Source of the DNA: Simmondsia chinensis
Lineage: Eukaryota > Streptophyta > Magnoliopsida > Caryophyllales > Simmondsiaceae
Length of the DNA stretch: 64,000 bases
NCBI GenBank assembly: GCA_018398585.1
Contig: JAGTTD010000022.1
Coordinates: 7,975,501-8,039,500 of the forward strand
Direction of reading: 5' to 3'
Part shown: piece after piece, positions 53,319 to 64,000 of the stretch
How positions within the stretch are numbered: the stretch's first letter is position 1
Layout of the letters: every line of letters begins with the position of its first letter
Translations under genes and position numbers: made by a program
Notes under the pieces: model-generated
What the model was told of the DNA's origin: nothing
What the model saw: the letters and a program-made list of their open reading frames with translations, nothing else
Database searches by the model: none

Positions 53319-54096
53319 ATTATTCTTTACTTGTATAATAATTATTCATTTTCTTTTCTTAATGTAAGGAAAAAAGCATTAGATAGCTTTGCGAAGGAGG
53401 CCTCTGCCTAGTGCTTTGGCGCACACAACTAAATTCATAAGGAAATCGCGTCTACTCTTAGGTGTTTTTAAAAAGTATTTTTATAATGACCTAATTTGTC
53501 GCTATGCTGGCTTTACAGAGAAAATGAGATATTAAAACCACTCTCCTTGCATTGAAAATGTGTTTGGAATGTTGAAAATGATTATAAGTTTGTCGTGAGT
53601 TTTGATAGTCATTTTCAGAGCATAGAGGGTGATTGAGCTGTCCACATTTATTGATTATAAATTTGCCATAATATTCGATGTCTATTCCTTTGAAAAATTT
53701 CTAGTTAAAAAATAAACTAAATAAATTGTATTGTTATTTTCTAGCAATTTCTACTTTGTTTACCCATGTTACAATTATTCTTTATTTTTGCACCACATCT
53801 TTATCTTTTAGGAGGGAGGATATTGCATATATGCCTTCCAATTCTTATAGTATAAGATAGGAATATAGGTTTGAATGAGAACTTTAGGATTCTTTGCATG
53901 CAATTAAAATATTTGCTCAGTGACCAAAACAATTATCATCATATATATTTTTAATTGGCTAGTAAGTCCGGGGTCAGAACCTAATATCTCGTATTTTGGG
54001 ATTTCAATTTTGACTGTGTCTCAACTATTTGACCAAGGACTTTCAAAGATGACTTGCGGGTGCATATAATGAGTCCTTTTAGGTTGGTGTCAAACA
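53319..54096. other. Intergenic, no gene seen
   Basis: AT-rich unique-looking sequence upstream of the coiled-coil gene. Confidence 0.5.
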
Positions 54097-55245
54097 TCGT
54101 TAGAATCGGAATTCTATTTGGGTTTGTAATAAGTTTCTGGAATCGAAATCGTGGGATTAAAGCAAAACCGTAAGATTTTATTAAATGTATTGTATGATTA
54201 ATTTCGGAATTCAATTAGTTGCATATCTCACAAAATTTTTGTAAAAGATCTCAACTTACAAGGATATGTGTAAGAAATGTAATCAAATATGATAATACAT
54301 TATACGGAAATTATCACTGAAATACCCCGAGGTTTGAGCATTTATCACCTAGATATTTTGACATTTCAATATATGTAATCAGGTACCTTGAGGTTTGAAA
54401 ATTTCATCACCTAGGTACCGTATGTTTGAATTTGATAAATTTTTGCAAGAATCTAGCCAATTTTATGCAAAAAAATTGTTAATATAATATATAATTACTA
54501 TAATATATACAAGTTATGCCATTGTTTTCACAAAAAAAAAGTGAATTGTGATAAAATATTCGTCGATGCTGATACGAGTTACCTAAATATTATCACAATC
54601 ATGTGGCATTTTTGCATTTAGGGGCAAAAAAATCATCAAATTCTAGTGAATATGCTAATATAAATTGTTTTTAATTTTAGCATTTTCGAATAAAAATCTA
54701 CCGAGTTTCGATAAAAATGTATTTGATCAACAAAATTCTAAAATTTCAAGGTACCTAAATGTTAAATAGTTTAAAACTTAAGATAATGTCAGGGTATTTA
54801 AGTAATAAATGTTCAAATCTCATAGTATCTAAATGATAATTTCCTTACGTTATAATATAACATAGATTTGCCATTGTATGCTCAAATAATAGTGAAAGAT
54901 TTTAAGATATATGTTGTTAATCAAACTTTACATTAAGGTTACAACTTAAGATTAAGCTCAGTTTAAGTTTCGTGTGATTATATAAATACTTAATTTAACT
55001 TTCTTTACTTTAGGGTAAGAAAGTATGTTCGTTTATGATACATGCTTGAATTTTTTACTTTCTAACTTTTTATTTTTATGCATTGGTTGAATCAAGTAGG
55101 ATTGGTAGAATCGTAAATTGTATTATGACCCTATCTAGTAGTTTCATTTAGTCTCAAAGAATTGTACGATTTCACAAAATTAAGATTTTACTTAGAAGTT
55201 GGATCGATTGACAATTGTGGAGTGGTAAAGTCCTAGGATTTTTTG
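54097..55245. mobile_element. Second hAT-family copy with inner MITE
   Basis: It aligns along its length with 47,335-47,951 (AAGATCTYWACTTACAWGGRTATRTG, TTTAACTTTCTTTTACTT, TTGGTAGAATCGTA-type segments). It differs by an internal 535-base insertion at 54,312. The ends are decayed and approximate. Non-coding. Confidence 0.6.
54312..54846. mobile_element. Inverted-repeat element with GGAAATTATC ends
   Basis: It starts GGAAATTATCACT and ends AATGATAATTTCC, with AGGTACCTTGAGG-type motifs inside both arms. The homologous hAT copy at 47,335 lacks it, so it is a separate insertion. Related segments lie at 28,475, 56,271, 57,495 and 58,065. Confidence 0.7.
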
Positions 55246-55882
55246 ATCCGGTTGGCGAGTTTAATGACCATGGTTGTTGTGGTGCTTATATTTCTTTCAT
55301 CTCTTTAGCTAGTTCTTGACATAGAAGCTTATAACCTCCTTTTTTCTAAAATAAATGTACCTGTTTCCAAAGTTGCAATAAATATGAAAAAAATATTATC
55401 TTCCTTATAACATTAAGAGGCGTCCAATAAGTTTACATGACTTTATGAGAAGAGAACCGAGAAAAATTACAATTGTTTAAATATAAAATTCCAAGGTGAT
55501 TACATTGTTAGTCTATTCTCGAGTTTTTTTTTGGATAAATAATGGCCTAATAAACAAGCTTGCTAAGGAAGGAATACCTCATTATTATGCTGATATATAC
55601 TAGTGTATCCAAATAATATGAAATATTTAGAACATACCGTCACAGACAGTGTGAAACCTGACAAACAACTGCGGACATCACTGTTAGGGCCCAATTAAAC
55701 ATTGAGAACCAGGCCTAACTTGGATACCATTGTAGAGAACAACAAAGAGATTCCACTCAAAAAATAGACTTGTCATCAAGTGGCTGATCTTGAAGGTTTT
55801 TTCAATGGGGGCAACGGTAAATATGTAGGATGTTTATACAAATTTACATTATGATGACTAAAATTGAAGAAAAAGGGCATAC
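55246..55882. other. Intergenic, no gene seen
   Basis: AT-rich sequence without recognisable repeats or coding frames. Confidence 0.5.
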
Positions 55883-56866
55883 ACTAAGGCTCCATTTGTT
55901 TAGCGGGAAAACCACATTCTAGGAAGTGGTTTTCCCATTTTCTATTGTTTGGCGCGTCTTTTGCTTACGGAAAAGGATTTCTGACGGAAAACCTTTTCTG
56001 TCAAATGAAAGAAAATAACTTTCCTTTCAAAACGGGGGAAGTCATGATTCTGAGTGGCCCAAATAACTTCGCAGTAATCATCATACAAATCTAGATCGAA
56101 TCGATATAAACAAGACTGGACTATAGAAATTTAACGTCACAAAATTGGACAAAAATTAGACCGAATAATTAAAAGCAGCTTTGATGTTACTTTGTTATAG
56201 TTGCAACATAACAATTTTGATCAAGTTGAATTGTTATATAATATTGTACAAGGAAATTATCTAGGAGCCCTAATATTTTAGTATTATTAAATAGGTACCA
56301 TGATATTTTAGTAGTATACAATAATGTACCATGAAGTTTAAATTTTCTTATGAATCAGGTATCTTTTGCCAAAATTTAATAGATTTTAAATGACAACAAC
56401 AATCTATATGTATCTTTTATCATAACGCGATAATCTTTTGTCCAAAAATGCTAATATGATACATTTTTTTGATAATCTATAAGTAATTTTTGTTAGAATG
56501 TGGACAACCTTTTGATAATATGATCATAGTTTATACCACATCAGGTTTTTGGTAGAAATTAGCCGAATCTTAATTAAAATTCGCCAGATTTTAACATAGT
56601 ATGTACACTACTGATAAAATTTCTTATCTTAGGGCACCTCATTGTATATATTAAAATGAAAGGGTATTTAGATGATAAATGCTTAAATTTTAAAATACCT
56701 AAGAAACGGTTTTCCTAATTTATATAACTTTGATAGTTAATCTTTTTTTTTTTTTTTGTTACTTCATATATGTTGTATTGTTGCTTATGTTATCCTATAA
56801 CAAGATATAAAATGATTGGTGAAAAATATTTTTTTTAAAACATACAAGAAGACATCACAGTGAGGA

Positions 56867-57150
56867 ATTTTTTTTTTTTTTTGATAATTATCGGCAAAGC
56901 CGAAGAACAGACGGCCCTTGAAAAGAGGAGGCCAAGGCCACTCCGAAAACGGCGGAAGGAACAAGAAGGGCAACAAAAAACAAAGTCAAAACACCCAAAA
57001 CCCGAAAGGACAGACAACGAGCACACGCAACCCAAAACACGCACAAACCAAACAAAAACCAGGAAACCAAAAGAAGAAGAACCGAACCACCCATGTAGGA
57101 GACCACAGCAAGACCGAGCCTCAATGACAAAAACATCTGCCTTTGAAACA
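56867..57150 (-). mobile_element. L1-type LINE 3' tail, minus strand
   Basis: A T run at 56,867-56,882 is the minus-strand poly-A. It is preceded on the minus strand by GGCTTTGCCGATAATTATC and a T/G-rich 3' UTR. Overlapping ORFs on both strands are composition effects. Confidence 0.65.
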
Positions 57151-57656
57151 AATAACAGAAAACTTCACTCGGAATTTATATTTCCTTGAAAAACCTTTTC
57201 TGAAAGAAAAATCAATTCCTAGATTCTACTTTTTCGTCAAAATAAATGGAGGCTCCCTTTGTTTTAGGGGAATATTAGATTCCTGAAATTGGTTTTCTTC
57301 GGAAACTATTTTCCTAAGAAAATTAGAATCATACTGAGATTTTCCACCGTTTGTTTAACTTACTTCCATATTCTGATTCTTTTTACGTAGTTTAAAAAAA
57401 TGTGTTTCACCAATCATCTTACATCTTATTATAGGACAATATAAGTTCCAATATAAGATATATAAGAGTAATAGAAAAATAAATTAACTATCAAAGTTAT
57501 AAAATATTAATTATCTCTTAGGTATCCTAAAATTTGAGCATTAATTACCTTAATACTCTCTTATTATGTTATATACAATAAGGTACCATGAGATATGAAG
57601 GTTTATGACCTATTTATACCCTATGTCATATAGATTGCGTTTGGTTTATTCCCATT

Positions 57657-57795
57657 TGCTTCTCAGGTTGGGGGTCCTCGGAACAGACTCCCTTCAGGGT
57701 AGTTCCCGGAAGGGCAAAGCTATGACATCTACCCCCAGACCTTTCTTATGCAGAAGCCCTTTGAGGCACTGGGATTGTTATTGTTGTTGTTGTGG
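57657..57795 (+). mobile_element. RTE/SINE-like 3' tail with 16-base TSD
   Basis: A 139-base insertion with GCCCTTTGAGGCACTGGG and a TTG-repeat tail, flanked by TTGGTTTATTCCCATT (57,641-57,656) and TTGGTTTATTTCCATT (57,796-57,811). It shares its 3' part with the LINE at 24,318 and the element at 41,566. Confidence 0.8.
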
Positions 57796-58019
57796 TTGGT
57801 TTATTTCCATTCAAAGCGCCTGGGTCATTGAGAATAGTGACTTCCCCCATTCTACAAAGAAAGTCATTTTCCACAAAAGAAGTGGAAAACCTTTTTTCTT
57901 AGAAAGGTTTTTCCATCACAAAATAGAAGCCAAACAAGGAAATGAGAAAAATCGGTTCTTAAAATCAAATCTATTGCTAAACGTAGCCTAAAAGTTAAAA
58001 AAAAAAAAAAAGGTAATTG

Positions 58020-58330
58020 GAATATGATGGTAAAAGAGAACACTTCAAAACTTGGATAAATAAAAAGGAGGAATTTATTGCTTAGGTATCCTAATGTTTG
58101 AACATTTATCATTAAGTACCCTAACATTCTAATATATATAATAAAGTACCCGAAGTTTCAAAAATTCATCACCCAGATACTCTTGGTGAATTTTTTTTAA
58201 AATATGATCAATTTTTAGTATAAAATATTGATGTTGTGTATGATTACAACAATACTATGAGTTACATTAATATTTTTAACAAAAATCTAGTAGATTACTA
58301 AAAGATTTCACTTAATTATGACATAAGATA
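58020..58330. repeat. Single arm of the TTAGGTATCC repeat
   Basis: TTGCTTAGGTATCCTAATG at 58,078 begins an arm like those at 28,475 and 54,312. No matching inverted end was found before the copia LTR. Confidence 0.5.
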
Positions 58331-58379
58331 ATGTTGATATTTGGTTCCTATATATACTAATTATGAAACTAATTAAAGA

Positions 58380-59273
58380 CCAAAACAATGAACCTAGAAG
58401 ATATAAGACCTAAAACACAAGGTTCAACCTTGTCAAACCTGTCAATGGCATGAATGGTAATTAAGTAGGAGTCTTTCCGCTTCAAAAACGGGTTTTCTGT
58501 TCCTTTTAGTCAATTACCATCGTGCCCCTGCCCAGCGCTGCCCACTCTGCGTTTTGCACTACCCTGTCTCCAGCTAGTTGCCTAAAGCTTCCTCTGGAAG
58601 CTTTCCCAGACACTCCTCCTCCCTTGATCAATGGCCATTAGTGTGCCATGCATCTTAATCTCGTTGACCCGTTTTGTGTTTGTTTGGGTGAATTAGGACC
58701 GTTGATCTATCCGTCATGAACAGTTGAGATCATGCCATTGGTGGTAGCACACGGGTCAAGCTTTGTCTATAAATAGGGAGAGCTTCCCTGGCACTGGTAC
58801 TCTTTTTTTTTTTTTTTTTTCTCTCTCCTCCTTTCCTTTGGTAAGTTCTGAGTGTTTCTGGTGTCGTTTCCTCTGCTCCGCCGATTTCTTTGGTGGCTTG
58901 GCCTTGACTCGTGGCGATCAAGGTGCTCTTGGTGGCATTAATGGCGGTCCTTGTGCTGCAGTCTGGTATAACCTTTCTGATATTTCTTTAGGTTTCGTTC
59001 TTAGAAGCATTATAAAAGAAAGAGTTTGTATTTGTAGCCTAGGGTTTTATGTGATCTGTAATATGTAATTAATTTTGTTTTGTAATAATATGAGTAGACC
59101 TCTCTAGGAGTAGGGAGGATCGCGGATGTACGCCATTTAGGGTTGAACCTCTTAGATCTTGTGCTTTTCGTTGTGATTGTTGATTTATTCTTGTATCGTT
59201 GGTTGTTAATCTCAGATCAAATCTTAGGTTAGAGTCACTTTTAAGAAAAATTTAAAGATCTAAAAACCTAACA
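58380..59273 (+). repeat. 5' LTR of copia G (start uncertain)
   Basis: It ends CCTAACA before the PBS. TATAAATA at 58,768-58,775 is followed by a T/C-rich leader with an 18-20 base T run (about 58,803). U3 landmarks (GTGCCCCTGCCC, CCTCTGGAAGC) and the R/U5 landmark (ACCTCTCTAGGAGTAGG) resemble the fold-back arms at 38,127-41,038. The left edge is not resolved without a second LTR. Confidence 0.65.
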
Positions 59274-59293
59274 AGTTGTATCAAAGGTACCAG
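59274..59293 (+). other. Primer binding site of copia G, mutated
   Basis: AGTTGTATCAAAGGTACCAG follows the LTR, a decayed form of the initiator-Met site. Confidence 0.7.
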
Positions 59294-59313
59294 TTAGGAA
59301 AAGGTTCTTGAAT

Positions 59314-60110
59314 ATGGTTTTTAAGTTTGATATTCAGAAGTTTGATGGGAAGAAAGACTTTGCTCTATGCAAAGTGAAAATGCGAGCCTTGCTGATGTCC
59401 CAAGAGTGGGAACTGTGTTTTTGCTGGAGGATAAACAACCTTCTCATCTGACAAAGAAGGAAAAGGTAGAAATCGAGTATCGTACATGTGTTTCGATTGT
59501 GTTATGTCTTGATAGTAATGTCTTGTCTCCTGTTGCTGATGAAACTAATGTGGCTAAAATCTGGGAGAAACTAGAGGAAAATAATCACTATCTAATAAGA
59601 TATTGCATATGGTAAAATTCTTCACTTATAGGGTGGAGGAAAACAGACCTTTAGAAGATTCCTTAGATGAGTTTAACAGATTACTACGGGACCTAAAAAA
59701 TGTTAATGTAACCTCAGAGGATGAGGTACACACTGTTATATTACTGTGTTCTTGACCTAAGTAACTTAGGGCTGTTAAAGGTGCACTAAGATATGGTAGA
59801 TAGAAAATAACTTTGGCTGAGTTTACCCAAGCCCTTAGGAGTGAGATTGTTGAACTAAAAAGAGAAGAAAAATACTAGAATAGTAACAATAGTGGTTATG
59901 GCCTAAACGTGAGAGGTAGCACAAGTACTAGAGAAAACAATGGCAATTGAAAGTGGTCTAAGAGTAAACATCATTTTGTGTCTAGAGGTAGGAAGGAATA
60001 TGTCAAAGATAAAGTGTTATGAAAGCAATAAGTCAGGTCATATGAAACGAAACTGTCATGAAAAGAATAAGTCCTAGGGTTTAGCTGATAAGGTGGTTTT
60101 GTTTGATTCT
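59314..60110 (+). pseudogene. gag: Copia G gag
   Basis: The ATG at 59,314 reads MVFKFDIQKFDGKKDFALCK, then the frame shifts into 59,367-59,615 and others. VEENRPLEDSLDEFNRLL (about 59,630) and the zinc knuckle CYESNKSGHMKRNC (about 60,018-60,060) are recognisable. Multiple stops. Confidence 0.75.
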
Positions 60111-60124
60111 AACTGACTGAAGTA

Positions 60125-61480
60125 TTGATTATTTCATCTGATTTGTGCAATGTGAATGCTGTTTGTGATGATTCAGATCATGCTATTGTATTACATGTCA
60201 AATCCGATGATACAGAACATGAATGGGTTCTAGATTCAGGCTGTAACTTTCATATGACCTCAAACCGATTTGATTTTTTCAATTACAAACTTATAACTAG
60301 GGGGGAAGGTATTACTAGGATACAAAATGGGCTATCAAGTTGTTGGAATAGGTTCTTTCAAAATTAAACTAACTAATGGGATTTGTTTATGTGTTGGAAA
60401 AATGTTAGACATGTGCCTGATTTGTGTAGAAACCTAATTTCCTTAGGTTGGCTTGACCTTAGAAGATTGTCTTTAGTGCTATTAATGGAGAACTTAAGAT
60501 TATGAAAGCATCTTTAGTTATCCTAAAAGGTGAAGTTAAGGATGGGTAGTACATTTTGAAAGGGCAAATCATCTCAGGGAAATGACATGTTGAAACTAAA
60601 ATAGACCCAACCAACCTTTGGCATAAATGGTTAGGGCATATTTTAGAAAGTAGCTTAAATGAACTGTCTACGCATAGTTTGTTGTCTAGTGATGCTATTT
60701 CTAAGTTTGATTTTTGTGAATCATGCATATTTGGTAAACATTATAGACTGACATTTAAATCTGAAAAGCATGTTACCAATGCATTCTAATCCATGGGGAC
60801 CATCTAGGGTCACCATGTTGGGTGAAGCTTCATATTTCTTGTCTATCGTCGATGATTTTTCGCAGAAAGTGAGGCTATTTTTAATGAAAAGTAGAGATGA
60901 CTTTTTGTTCCAATATTTATGAGATGGAAAAATTTAATAGAGAGCCAAATTGGACAAAGAATTAAAGTTTTGAGAAATGATAATAGACTATAATACATAA
61001 ACTCAGATTTTGATAAAATTTGTGCTAAAGACGGTGCAAAATGACATAACACTATTAGAGGGATTCAACAGCAAAATGGGATAGCTGAACGAATGAACCA
61101 GATCTTACTAGAGAGGGTAAGGTGTATTCTGTTTGCCTCAGGGCTAGGTGCACACTTCTGGGGGGAGGCTGTTAAAACCACCTACTATCTAATCAATAGG
61201 ACACCCTCCACTGGAATAAATTTTAGGACCCAGAAGAAGTTTGGTTAGGTAAACCTGTTGACTTTTCTACCCTACGCGTTTTAGCTGTTCCACCTATGCC
61301 CGTTAGTCTGAGGGCAAATTAGAACCTAGAGTAATTAAAGGAGTATTCCTAGGTTACCCTAATGGTGTAAAGGGTTATAGAATAGAGACTAAAGATGACA
61401 TTAAAACTAAAGTCATAATAAGTAAGGATGTTACTTTAATGAATTAGAGATGCCCTTCTTAACAAAAGAAGTAAAAAGTG
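60125..61480 (+). pseudogene. pol: Copia G protease and integrase
   Basis: Protease HEWVLDSGCNFHMTSNRFDF lies at about 60,218 with DSG intact. The pre-integrase zinc region HKWLGHI...CESCIFGKHYRL is at about 60,620-60,745. The integrase core reads SIVDDFSQKVRLF near 60,845, VLRNDNR where the second Asp box should be, and GIQQQNGIAERMNQILLE with the catalytic Glu at about 61,065. GAHFWGEAVKTTYYLINRTP follows. Many stops; the second catalytic site is altered. Confidence 0.75.
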
Positions 61481-61859
61481 AAGAAATCCTTAAAATTAGA
61501 GTGTTTAACAATATGAGATTGAAATGAATCTACCATACCCTATATACCAAAATGGGCTAGAACTAGAATCAGAAGTCGAAATAGGAACCAACGCTGAAAC
61601 TGGACAAGTAGAACCTGATCAAGAACTTGTAAGTGCTGATCGAGCACTGATGCGGATGATAATGTCATTGCTGAAAATAATCTCGAGAACTATCAGTTGG
61701 CTAGGGATAGAATTAGGAGAGATATTAGACCATCAAACAGACTACAGTATCCAGACTGCATTGCATATGCCCTAAATACTGCATTAGAGTATGTAGAATC
61801 TAAACCATTGACATCTTTAAAGAAGCTATCAACAAACAACATTCAATAGATTGGTTGAA

Positions 61860-62640
61860 TACTATGGGCTGAAATGGAATCACTTAGAAAGTATAAAACC
61901 TGGACATTAGTACCAAAACCTTAGAGTAAAAAACTAGTTGGGTTAAAATGGGTCTTTAAGGTTAAAAAATCCAGTGTACCATCAGAGAAGCCTATGTATA
62001 AGGCTATACTAGTAGCGAAAGGTTTTACCTAAGAAAAAGGCATAGACTATGATGAAATATTCTTGCCAGTTGTTAAGCATACAACAATAAGAGTCCTTAT
62101 ATCCTTGACAACAAAACATGATTTGAGCTTAGAACAAATGGATATAACCACAACCTTTTTGCATGGGGAGTTAACACCATAGTCTTTTTGCATGCAGAAT
62201 TAGAAGAGGAAGAATACATCGCCCAACCTGAGGGTTTTGTATAACCTGGAAAAGAAAACCAAGTCTATAGGTTAAGGAAATCCCTGAATGGTTTAAAATA
62301 GTCTCCTAAGCAATGGTATCATCGTTTTGACCATTTCATGACAAAAAATGGCTTCACTCGTTCAATTCATGATGTATGTTTCTATGTGCAAAACGTTGAG
62401 AAAGACTATGATTTATCTGCTTATATATGTTGACGTATGCTTCTAGGCACTAAAAGCATGAATGAGATTAACAAGGTAAAAGATCTTCTTAAAAAGAATT
62501 TTGACTTTAAAGATTTGGGAAATGTTAAGAAGATTTTAGGGATGGCAATAAGCAGAAACAGAGATCTAAAAGTGGTACATTTATCTCAACAAAGTTATTT
62601 GGAAAGAGTAATAGACATATCAACATGACTAATTTAAAAC
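61860..62640 (+). pseudogene. pol: Copia G reverse transcriptase
   Basis: LVGLKWVFKVKKSSVPSEKP, LVAKGFT-stop-EKGIDYDE, LEQMDITTTFLHGEL, EEYIAQPEGFV and PKQWYHRFDHFM appear in order. The catalytic box is damaged (YVDV, then a frameshift near 62,430). The open piece 62,437-62,628 continues KNFDFKDLGNVKKILGM and VVHLSQQSYLERVI. A short duplication of the LHGELxPx-like region lies near 62,150-62,205. Confidence 0.78.
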
Positions 62641-63150
62641 CAGTTAGAGTTTCCATAGCTCCATACCATAAATTTTCAGTGGATCAAAGTCCCAAGACTA
62701 ACCACGAACAAACTAAAATGACTAAGATATCTTACGCTAACACCATAGGTCTGTTATATATGCCATGACATATATAATACCAGACTTAGCTTATCGTATT
62801 AGTGTCCTATATAGGTTAATGGCTAACCCCAGGAAGGAACACTAGAATGGGGTAAAATGGCTTCTTAGGTATATTAAGGGTATTGTTAGTTTAGTGTTAA
62901 CATTTGGGAGAAAAGAAAAAGGACCTTAGTTATTAGGGTACACCGACAGCGATTATGGAGGAGGCTAGGTAAGAGAAAATCTACTAGCTCCCATATGCTC
63001 TTATATTTTCTTGTTTGGCCCTCAGTCTATAGGTTCTCTATAATTGGTTTGTCAAAACAACATAAATTATTCGGCTATATTGTGCCAGTTTGCAAACTCT
63101 GCTTTATATACCTTGAGGGTGAAAATAACAAAATGCAAGAGCCAAATGAG
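62641..63150 (+). pseudogene. pol: Copia G RNase H start
   Basis: Only the first part is seen: a Y.NAIG-type region near 62,730, and GYTDSDYGG near 62,937 with the first catalytic Asp. Degraded sequence follows up to about 63,150. The rest of RNase H and the PPT are missing. Confidence 0.6.
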
Positions 63151-63202
63151 GTGCCAAGTAAAAACTAAAAATTCATAAAGAATATTTCGCTACCATGAAC
63201 TG

Positions 63203-63375
63203 AGTTTGATCGGTTTGACCAACTCTGACTGGGTTTGACCTCGATGACTGACTTTGACTGGTTAGACCAAGTTCCACAAACTTTGACCGGTTTGATCAAG
63301 TATGAATAACATTGACCGATTTGACCACTTTGACCGTTTTGGCTGAATGTGACCAGACTTGGGCGAGTTTGACTA
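63203..63375. repeat. Degenerate TTGACC-rich repeats
   Basis: About eight TTGAC(C/T) cores occur in 170 bases, within longer imperfect units such as ACTTTGACCGGTTTGA. TTGACC/T is also the W-box core bound by WRKY factors. No gene is visible nearby. Confidence 0.6.
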
Positions 63376-64000
63376 AATTTAATAGAATTTGATGCGCCAT
63401 GAAACTACGCACCCACTTAAAAATGACGACCATAAAAGCTGCCTTGAAGTGTCTACAATAGTGAATGATATTGAAAGGTTGCCTATAGAGAATAAAAGGC
63501 CTTGCCACTTTTAACGGGTTGTCTCAGTATGCTCACGTGATTCTGATTACTCCTTATAGGCCCCGAGTGCCTACAGGAATCAATCACTCCTTACACAGGT
63601 ACTTGAGCACCTATAGCTAGTATCCCTACTAATAAGTCTCGTGTATGTAACCACATAAGTCTTTTTTACTACTGGTAGACAACCTCAATAGACTTACAAA
63701 ATTTAAAATAAAAGGTTGCTAATACCAAAACTAGAACATGACAAACGACGCTTATTGAAATTAACCGGCTTAATTACATTAGCTGAAATTGGTTAGTTCT
63801 AAATACTATTGATTATGTACACCTATGTAAATCAATCTAATTGTCATTGACCCTCTCTCAGCTAAGAATATTACTTGTCATTTAGCAAAACTTACCAACC
63901 ATACATCACCCTTCATAGGCTATGACAACTTAGACCCAATAACTAGGGGTTGTCCAAAATAATCGGGTTTCGGAATTAATGCCTCTTATGTTGGCAAATA
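63376..64000. other. Intergenic, no gene seen
   Basis: Contains ACTCCTTATAGGCCCCGAGTG and a later partly similar ACTCCTTACACAGGTACTTGAG, a weak internal repeat. No coding frame or element boundary recognised. Confidence 0.45.

Larger units (their letters stand above)
55883..57993. mobile_element. 2.1-kb imperfect palindrome, copy 2 of the GGCTCC family
   Basis: The left arm (about 55,883-56,850) starts AAGGCTCCATTTGTTTAG, and the right arm (about 57,385-57,993) ends in its inverse. Inner landmarks agree too: GGGGGAAGTCATGATTCT with its counterpart near 57,840, ATAACTTTGATAGTTAA near 56,725 with its inverse near 57,485, and ATGATTGGTGAAA near 56,813 with its inverse near 57,410. The right arm is shorter and contains an RTE/SINE tail. 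The centre carries an L1 tail and another pair of GGCTCC-type ends near 57,180-57,300. Non-coding. Confidence 0.65.
58380..63150 (+). mobile_element. Copia element G, decayed, no 3' LTR in window
   Basis: 5' LTR, PBS, gag, zinc knuckle, protease, integrase, RT and RNase H follow in copia order on the plus strand, all with many stops. Coding similarity fades near 63,150, and the sequence beyond is neither PPT nor LTR. The 3' end is therefore deleted, interrupted, or outside the window. Confidence 0.75.

Noticed and set aside
56835..57189. Overlapping ORFs on both strands (up to 109 codons)
   Set aside because: They lie on an L1 3' tail with a poly-A/T run; low-complexity Lys/Gln/Arg or Phe/Leu content.

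Overview
The window looks like repeat-rich intergenic DNA from a flowering plant, probably a eudicot. It is AT-rich and packed with nested Ty1/copia and Ty3/gypsy LTR retrotransposons, hAT-type and other inverted-repeat elements, and LINE/SINE 3' ends. There is no operon-like layout, no rRNA or tRNA gene and no CRISPR array. Nothing identifies the species. Element boundaries come from terminal motifs, target-site duplications (TSDs) and reading-frame continuity across insertions.

Left third (1-27,731): one old copia element (B, + strand) is the host for everything else. The window opens inside a long Tekay-like gypsy LTR (1-2167) that sits in B's 5' LTR. B's gag is split by a chromovirus (C, minus, 4048-9891, TSD aact). 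B's integrase is split by a second member of B's own family (A, minus, 11,156-21,324), which keeps both LTRs, gag, pol and an extra third ORF of the plant-transposon-protein type. B's RNase H is split by a hAT-like element (23,098-23,837, perfect 8-bp TSD), its 3' region by an RTE-type LINE tail (24,318-24,937), and its 3' LTR by another hAT-like element (26,948-27,706, 8-bp TSD).

Middle (27,732-51,500): dispersed inverted-repeat elements, then a decayed gene resembling the plant mobile domain (PMD) family (about 30,480-32,833, finishing at 41,171). That gene is split by a short-LTR copia element (E, 32,834-41,094, TSD tagct). E holds an L1 tail with a 13-bp TSD. Its 3' LTR carries a 2.9-kb palindrome made of two copia LTRs in opposite orientation with U5 ends outward. 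Next comes an RTE/SINE tail split by a 5.4-kb non-coding LTR element (41,677-47,110, TSD tgggt), then a hAT-like element split by an internally deleted copia element (F, 47,952-50,934, TSD acatg).

Right part (51,500-64,000): the only intact long ORF that does not look transposon-derived is on the minus strand at 52,249-53,202. It encodes 317 residues: an unrecognised N-terminal domain, a coiled coil built from 49-residue repeats, and a C-terminal CIIM (CaaX) motif. It is followed by a second hAT-family copy with another inverted-repeat element inside, a 2.1-kb imperfect palindrome, and a decayed copia element (G, about 58,380-63,150) that has no 3' LTR in the window. All retroelement ORFs are broken, so the only clearly intact gene candidate is the coiled-coil one.
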